NCBI GenBank assembly: GCA_949987565.1
Contig: OX465110.1
Location: 1,150,233 to 1,214,232 of the forward strand
Reading direction: 5' to 3'
Source of the DNA: Luidia sarsii
Lineage: Eukaryota; Echinodermata; Asteroidea; Paxillosida; Luidiidae
DNA length: 64,000 bases
Under the pieces are notes generated by a model, which saw only the letters and a list, made by a program, of their open reading frames with translations, did no database searches and was not told where the DNA came from. Each line of letters starts with the position of its first letter. The first letter of the stretch is position 1. This document shows positions 52,801 to 61,800 of this stretch, in pieces. The translations under genes and the position numbers were made by a program.

Positions 52801-55800
52801 AGGCCTCCCATGTTCATGCCTCGTACCTTAAAACGGATCAAAAGAAATGGAGGAACAAAGCCGGAGCCAGAGTCTAAGCCAAGTTTTGGACAAGGGACAA
52901 ACACCAGAGGTGTGAGGTGTGAGGTAGGCCGCCTCGTACCTTGACTCCCTCCTCCTGCTGACATCGCTGACCCTCCTGGCGTCATCCGGCGACAGTCCCA
53001 TGTCCATGTCTAGGGACCTCCTGGTGTCTCTGTCCCCTCCGTACGCGGCCGTCGGCTTCAGGGATCGGCGGAGGCTCTTCCTGTCTGCCAGCTCGGCGCT
53101 GCGCCGGTGCTTGCGCAGGTTGTGCTTGCGCTCATGGGGGATGTCAATGTCACCGTCCTCTTGCTTCAAGGAATACTGCAGGAGTGATTCAGAGCAAGAA
53201 GGGAGTGTAATCACTTTGCACTGGATAACTTGTCAGTGCCTGGGGTAGATTTCACAAAGCCTTACGAAGCATCGCAACTCATCTTATGATGGATAACCCA
53301 TCGTTAGTTGTGATACACCATATGGTTTCTGTGCATTGCTCATCGTCTGGCGATTGATCGTAAGTTACAACAGGTTTGGTGAAATGACTGCATGACCAAC
53401 AAGTAGGTTTTTGGAGTAATGTGGCGTTTTCAAAACTTGCTGAACAATCAGGATTAATTAACACCTGTGAAGTAGATCAATACGAGTACACTATGCACAC
53501 AAGAGGGTCAAATCTGTTACTATCAGATGTCTAACTTATACAACTTGAACTGTTCCACCAGGTCCAAGTCCTACTTCTGCATAGGTCTGGTGCCCTGACC
53601 CTACCTCATACAACTTGAACTGTTCCACCAGGTCCAAGTCCTACTTCTGCATAGGTCTGGTGCCCTGACCCTACCTCATACAACTTGAACTGTTCCACCA
53701 GGTCCAAGTCCTACTTCTGCATAGGTCTGGTGCCCTGACCCTACCTCATACAACTTGAACTGTTCCACCAGGTCCAAGTCCTACTTCTGCATAGGTCTGG
53801 TGCCCTGACCCTACCTCATACAACTTGAACTGTTCCACCAGGTCCAAGTCTGTTCCCTTCTGCCTAATGAGCACTTTGGCCGCCTCCTCGATCTGCTGTT
53901 TCTCCAAGGAGTCTGTGATGTCGTAGAAGGTGTCCTGATCTGGGATGGCGTTCAGAGTCTGTAGGTTGACCAGAAACGAAGGAGTTAATTTCACTGTAAT
54001 TCTTATTCTGATAATTTTCCGATTCTGAGAATCTTTGCTTCACAAGGAACACCTTGACATCTTTACCTTGTTGATTAAGGACATCGTATAGAGAAGGACC
54101 TCGGAGTCTTGAGCATCATCCTTCATCAGATCGACCACACTGGTCCACGTTGCCTTGCCTGCAAGAAAGAAGAATCCAGACAAGCTTGCCATCTTGATAC
54201 CCTTGGCTTCTTTGTGTATGGGACTTTAATGACTGAGATTGTGTACAGTATACTTTTACATCTTAACCCAATCAATTCAAACCAAACAAGGTTGTGGTTA
54301 AAGGATGCTTCTTCTTACACATCTAAACTTTCAAAATTTTGTGGGCCTGACGTTTTGATCCTAGCAGAACCTTTCTCTCTGCCTTTGAGAAAGGCTAGGA
54401 TCAAAACGTCAGGCCCACTAAATTTTTAGATTTGCATTTTGGTAATTTTAGTCAGTAAGCAGTTTGCAACATTTTTGTATATCACTGTAGATCTAAACTA
54501 AACATAACTAAGAACACATCATTCTTATTCCTTCTTTTTTTATTAGGAAATCTTCGTGGCTAACGTAATTATCAAATACACACTGTAATTCAAATTTGAA
54601 AGTGCAAACTGAAAAAAATTGCATTTTGGTGAGGATTCGTAATTGATGAAGATTGGCATGAACAAAAAGGCTAAAACTTTAGTAGCGAGTTTAGCTACAG
54701 TACCTAGTTCCTTGTCAACTACACATGTCGCCTGATAGAATACTGAGGCATTTGTTTCTGTGTATTCTATGAAGACCAGGAGGAGCTTCAGCGATGTCTT
54801 GACAACCAAACGATACTGGGGAAAGGAAGAGGAAGCAAAATGAAAACAAAAAGATAAATGTGAGGCTTTGCATGTTCAATGCTTCAGGGTGGATCCAAGT
54901 TTCATGGTCGAAGATGGCGGTGAAAGAAATTAAAACGATAATCTAAATTTCACCTGACAATGTCCTTGTCCTTGTGATTCATACCCAGCATCTCTACAAA
55001 AGTATAGATTTAGGATGTCCGCAGAATGTTGATTGAAGGAAGAAGCACCTTTCTCAGAAGCAGAAAGGTCCTGCAACTATGTAGCATCAAAACATCATCC
55101 CCTGATGAGTTTTCCATTTTGTCTTTTAAGTATCCTGACCATAGGCAGAGTGTGTTACACACTGCCCGAAATGTTGAGTTACTGACTCTTTTCAGAGCCA
55201 CACACTCCTTCTCAAAAGAGATGTGTTACAGTGTCACCAAAAAGTTATCAAAGGCAGACAAGGTTCTGCTAAGATCAAAACGTCAGTTCCTCCTAGTTTT
55301 TGATATTCGCCTTTTGGTAATTTTAGTCAGTAAGCAGTGTGCAACATTTTTGCACATTACTGTGGTCAGTTTGTGGTTAAAGTGAGTTGCAGTTTGCAAC
55401 ATGTTTGGATTGTTTCACGTACCTTGGACGATAGCAAAGAGTAGAGCCATTGGACCGTGTCTGTGTGTTCTATCACGCCATTCATACCATCCACGTATAG
55501 CATGATCTGACCAAGAGCTGAAACCACAAACAAATTAGGCAAGACATCAAAAAGTGATCTTCCAAGGATGAGATCAAAAAGTCTAAAAACAGATGTTAAA
55601 TGTTATTTAGAACTAGCTTTTCAGACAACTTTGTGCTACTGGTATGAACTGCTGGGTATAGAATAGGTGTTGACTTTTTGGATTGATTAATAATGGCTAC
55701 GGCTATGGCGATGGCTGTAAGCTTCTGGCTGCTGGCTAGAATGCCTGTGCTTCTATTGAAGCATGCAATGTCGGAGGTGAATAGAAAGTCTCTTAACAAC

Positions 55801-58800
55801 CATACTGTGGGTAGTCAAAGCCATAGCAGTTTATTTAGACCTAGCCAAGTTGTCTTGAGTAGAGTTGTTGATACATGATACAAGATGCAAGGCAGAGGAC
55901 CTAAGGAGTGGAATGGTTCCTTGTACCTCTAAGGATGTAATTCTGGTAGTTCTGATCAGCGTCTGTGCCCACTTTGATGAGGCAGCTGAGCCCATCGGCG
56001 CTGACAAACTCATGGACCAGATCCTTGTCATCCTGTGTGGAGAGTAAAGACAACCAGTCACTTATCAGTGATATTGGTAGCTGTGCTCATCTATTGTAAC
56101 CTTACCAGAAACTAGTATGCTTGCAACTCACCAAGTATCCCAAAATTTCAAAGCTTCCCACTGAATACAAAACAGTCTTTATATCTGATTCAATGAGGGT
56201 TTGCCCAGTGCTTTTGCCAAATGCCTGATGAAAACATTTCAGGCAGCTCGGGCGGGATTCAAACCCACGACTCCTGCTTTCTAATGCTTCTTACATTAAG
56301 CAGGGCAAATGCTCATTGATTTACATATATCTATATCTACTGTAGTATCTATATCGCAAGAATAACCACCCTACAACTCATTCCATTCATAAAATTTGTT
56401 TATTTGTTTGATTCATTTACATGTACACAAGTACATGTAACTTATCGAGTCTCATTTCAAGTGAATTTGTCCATTTTGTTTTATAAGAATGCAGCAATAA
56501 TGCCGGTCTTGCGGATAAAAATAGTGTCGAGTCCGGGAATCAAACTTTCAAAGTCTCAAAGTAACGGGAAAAAAAATACCAGAAAACGCCTCTAATGCAA
56601 AATCTTTGAGGGGGACTACCACTTCAATCCTAGAAAGCATCTATCTGGGCTACTGTAAGTAAAGCTGACATTTTCTTTTGCTCAGTTTTATTGATGTTTG
56701 GTTAGTGGGCTCGCCTAATACCTCCTTGGTATCTCCTTGCCAAGGACTACCACCACCGTTCCCTAAAGACGCCTGCAGGGCTGCCAGCCCACCGCATCAA
56801 AGCAGTCTCCCACATCACATTCCTGGCATGGGGTCAAAGCAGGGTCATAAAACTGCTTTCAGACAAAAGTGAGGGGCCATGTTGATGGCTGCTTGGACTG
56901 AATCCCTCCACAAATCCACTAATACCAGGGGAAGGATTGAGAGGGATTGAGAGGGATTTAGGAAGGGTTAGAGTGAATGCTGCTTGGACTGAATCCCTCC
57001 ACAAATCCACTAATACCAGGGGAAGGATTGCGGGGGATTGAGAGGGATTGAGAGGGATTTAGGAAGGGTTAGAGTGAAGACTGCTTGGACAAAATCCCTC
57101 CAAAAATTCTCTAATACCAGGGGAAGGATTGAGAGGGATTGAGAGGGATTTAGGAAGGGTTAGAGTGAATGCTGCTTGGACTGAATCCCTCCACAAATCC
57201 ACTAATACCAGGGGAAGGATTGAGAGGGATTGAGAGGGATTTAGGAAGGGTTAGAGTGAAGGCTGCTTGGACTGAATCCCTCCACAAATCCACTAATACC
57301 AGGGGAAGGATTGCGGGGCTTTGAGAGGGATTTAGGAAGGGTTAGAGTGAAGGCTGCTTGGACTAAATCCCTCCACAAATCCACTAATATCAGGGGAAGG
57401 ATTGAGAGGGATTGGGAGGGATTTAGGAAGGGTTAGAGTGAAGGCTGCTTGGACTGAATCCCTACACAAATCCACTAATACCAGGTGAAGGATTAAGAGG
57501 GATTGAGAGGGATTTAGGAAGGGTTAGAGTGAAGGCTGCTTGGTCTAAATCCCTCCACAAATCCACTAATACCAGGGGAAGGATTGAGAGGGATTGAGAG
57601 AGATTTAGGAAGGGTTAGAGTGAAGGCAGCTTGGACTGAATCCCTCCACAAATCCACTAATACCAGGGGAAGGATTAAGAGGGATTAAGAGGGATTTAGG
57701 AAGGGTTAGAGTGAAGGCTGCTTGGACTTAATCCCTCCACAAATCCACTAATACCAGGGGAAGGATTAAGAGGGATTGAGAGGGATTTAGGAAGGGTTAG
57801 AGTGAAGGCTGCTTGGTCTAAATCCCTCCACAAATCCACTAATACCAGGGGAAGGATTGAGAGGGATTGAGAGAGATTTAGGAAGGGTTAGAGTGAAGGC
57901 AGCTTGGACTGAATCCCTCCACAAATCCACTAATACCAGGGGAAGGATTAAGAGGGATTAAGAGGGATTTAGGAAGGGTTAGAGTGAAGGCTGCTTGGAC
58001 TGAATCCCTCCACAAATCCACTAATACCAGGGGAAGGATTAAGAGGGATTAAGAGGGATTTAGGAAGGGTTAGAGTGAAGGCTGCTTGGACTTAATCCCT
58101 CCACAAATCCACTAATACCAGGTGAAGGATTAAGAGGGATTGAGAGGGATTTAGGAAGGGTTAGAGTGAAGGCTGCTTGGTCTAAATCCCTCCACAAATC
58201 CACTAATACCAGGGGAAGGATTGAGAGGGATTGAGAGAGATTTAGGAAGGGTTAGAGTGAAGGCAGCTTGGACTGAATCCCTCCACAAATCCACTAATAC
58301 CAGGGGAAGGATTAAGAGGGATTAAGAGGGATTTAGGAAGGGTTAGAGTGAAGGCTGCTTGGACTTAATCCCTCCACAAATCCACTAATACCAGGGGAAG
58401 GATTAAGAGGGATTGAGAGGGATTTAGGTTAGAGTGAAGGCTTGCTTTATGATGTTTGCGTATGTTCACATCAGGGGGTTGATTTGAAGAAAACCAAATC
58501 AAAAATATAGCCTAGAAAATAAAAATATCAAGCTTGTCTTGTTTCTGAATCTGCACGAAGGAATAAATCCTTCTGAGTTTGGGGGTTTAGGAAAGGTTAG
58601 AAAATATGTGTTAATTTGACATGTACATGTACCGGTATGTCCATCACACGAGATAAATAAATTATCATTTCAGACAATGTTAACAATTTGGAATATTTTG
58701 TTAATTGATTGATTTAAATGAGGTTGATTGACCTACAGTACATGTAGCTTTCTCAAAGCCTTTGAGAAAGGTCCCGCTAGGATCGAAACATCTGGCCCTC

Positions 58801-61800
58801 TAACTTTTGAGATTTACATGTACATGTACTAGTATTGCAGGTCATTTCAGTCAGTGAGCAGTTTGCAACAGTTTTTCGTATTGACTTCAAGTTTGAATGT
58901 ACAATGTACATGTACATGTACATTGCATTCATGCATCGTCACTTGAGTACATGTACACGTACACACATGCACACTCTGTCTCCTGTTCCATCTTAGACTG
59001 CAAGTAATTAACCAATTATACTGGCTGTGTAGCTGCGTCATTGTCTCATGTCTCAAGTCATGGTGAGAGTCACCTCCATGCCACATTGACATACACGTAC
59101 ATTGTAAATGTACGTGTACAAACGGTGCATCATCACTATGACATTCCTTACTCCACTTTTTTTCTTCAGCATCAGACAGGCCATAAGCATAAGTGTGTGA
59201 AGCTTTGTGGAGCCAGACATCATTGAATTTGTAAGCAAAGACATGTTTATTTTCCATTTGTTGGGTAAGGTCACTCTAACCTCAAATGAAGATGTGTCCA
59301 GTCTATGAAGGGAACTACACGGTGTACATGTACACATGTACATGTATTGTAAGTCTAAACAGGGCAACAAGGAAAACTAACTGGGCTATTGTGCATGTAC
59401 ATGTACTGTACAAATGACCCAAAATTGTTTACAGGGGTTTAGAGAACTGTACATTTTAAGCATGACTGGGAAGCATACCGTGAGAAATATCGCAGGCAAT
59501 CAGGCAAAGCACTGAGCACACAGTGCCTATCATGTACCGGTATGTTTGCCCAAGTAGAACAAACCCTCAATGATTTACATATATACCGGTACATGTACAT
59601 TACATCTAAATCGTGTACATGTATTATATTCTCCTCGATGTAAACAGGAGAAATATTGATCTTGTACTTGTACATGTACTGTACATTGTTTCTAGAGCAT
59701 CTGCTGTAAGCCTGTAAAATGAGCCATGGAGGTTTCACATGAAGATGTACATATACATGTACATGTACAGTATGTACATGTACACTTTATACATGTACAT
59801 GTACAGTACATGTAGTGTATGTACATGTACATGTACATGTACATGTACATGTACTGTATACCAGCACATGTACATGTGTACATGTGTACATGTGTACATG
59901 TGTACATGTACATGTGTACATGTGTACATGTGTACATGTACATGTACGGTAGCATCCATAACCTGTTCAGTTCAAGCCCTGTGGGGTCATGTACATTGTG
60001 TGTACACCTTATACTGTACATGTATAATGTGTACAAACATGTGTTCTGCATGTCAACTATCCATCTGATAGTGATACAAGCATGGGGATTAGGAACGCCA
60101 TTGAATGATGCTTGGCTTTGGAGATGAACTTTCCACTAAATGAGTACATGTGTGTACAATGTACATGTATACATTACAGGCATGTACATGTACATGTACC
60201 TGTACATCAGCAGCTCCAACCAGCTGGGTGTTGGTGGGACATGTGAAGCAGTGTCAAAGGTCATCATCATTCAATGAGCAGATGCATCGCAGATGACAAG
60301 GTACACATGTAAATGTACATGTACATGTACAGTACTCAGTTTAAGAGTGCACATTTGCAAAACAGTGAGCTCATTGGATAGAACAGGAACTTGACAGGTA
60401 TCAACTACATGTACAATAACATGTACTGTACATGTACTCATACAGAAGTTGTAGTTAGTGTACACGTACATGTACAATCTGTACATGTATGTACATGTAC
60501 ATGTATACAGTACGGTACTCGAGTTGGAATGAATGATGAAGAAAGACAGAATGTGCATCGTACAGTGGAACCTACATAAGTTACATGCATAAAGAATTGC
60601 TGACTGAAAGTGTAATGTCATTATTCAATATCAAGAAAAAAATTAACATGAATATTTGAAAAAACTTAAATTAATCACATTTGCCATCATTCATGTGAAC
60701 TGGCAGTAACCAACAGGTATACATGTATGTACATGTACATGTACAGGTGTAGTACGTATGTAAAGTGAAACTTCAAAAATTGAATCTTCATGAACTACTG
60801 TAGTGCAAGGTAATGAGTATTGAGTAGGGCCTAACAGGAATTTAAAAAATAGTGACAGAGCCTAAAGGGCAGGCTGACAATCTTGAGGTCAAATCAAGAA
60901 GCCGGTTAAAGCTTCATTGAGAGACGTTTGCCTAAATACCGAACCCCACAGCGTCTGCAGGGGGCCAAGTCATCTGCTTCCTTGAATCTGAGCAACTCCC
61001 TGCTGCTCTGGCTATTTGGCTAATACAACGGCAAGCACACAACGCCCCCAGGGGAACCTTTGATTGTTGCACAGAGCTCAGACTGGCCTGTCACGCTCAA
61101 AAGCAACAAAACAATTTATTTATGCTTGCTTATCCTGCAATAAATTGGTTCAGCCCATGATGTTTTCCACCGATGCCCAGCAATTTACAGGATAACATCT
61201 TTAACATGCAATAGAATTTGTTAGAATCTATTTCTAAAAAAAATTAACAAAATTAATATAAAAAACATTAAAACAACATATAGGACATCGATCCACAGAT
61301 AATACATAAACCCAAGCAAACACAAAAACTGCCTGACAGATGACACTACAGTACTTACTTACACGTAGATGTACATAGTTAAAACTTGCATTTATTGTAG
61401 ACCTACATGTACCCTGCTTTTAATGTCTGGTTGAATTTTCAGAGATACTGACAAATCATTCCACAACTGTCCGCGTTACAACAATATTTCATCACCACAT
61501 CCTGGGGGCTGGGTCTAAGGACTGGGTCTTAGGACTGGGTACAAACATCTGCTGCTTCCATTACTCTGTCATTTGTTTATTGGCACGCATCATTTGATCG
61601 GGGAGAAAGATTTGCTGCTTTGAACTTTTACTTGATAAACTCTTTGGGGTCAGGGAACAATTTGTTACAATTCAGAATGGATTTAATTGCAATCTGACAA
61701 ACACCCCTGGATGTGGGCTCGAGATGGCAAATTCTGGTCGGCAAATTATATGTATTTCTTTAGAATGTACCGGGGGTATGCATAAGTTATTATCTTACAC

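Noticed and set aside
53536..53853. CRISPR-like array
   Set aside because: The repeats are direct 70-bp tandem copies without spacers, in a eukaryotic gene.
59692..60127. Met/Tyr/Cys/Thr-rich open frames
   Set aside because: They are translations of TGTACA microsatellites.
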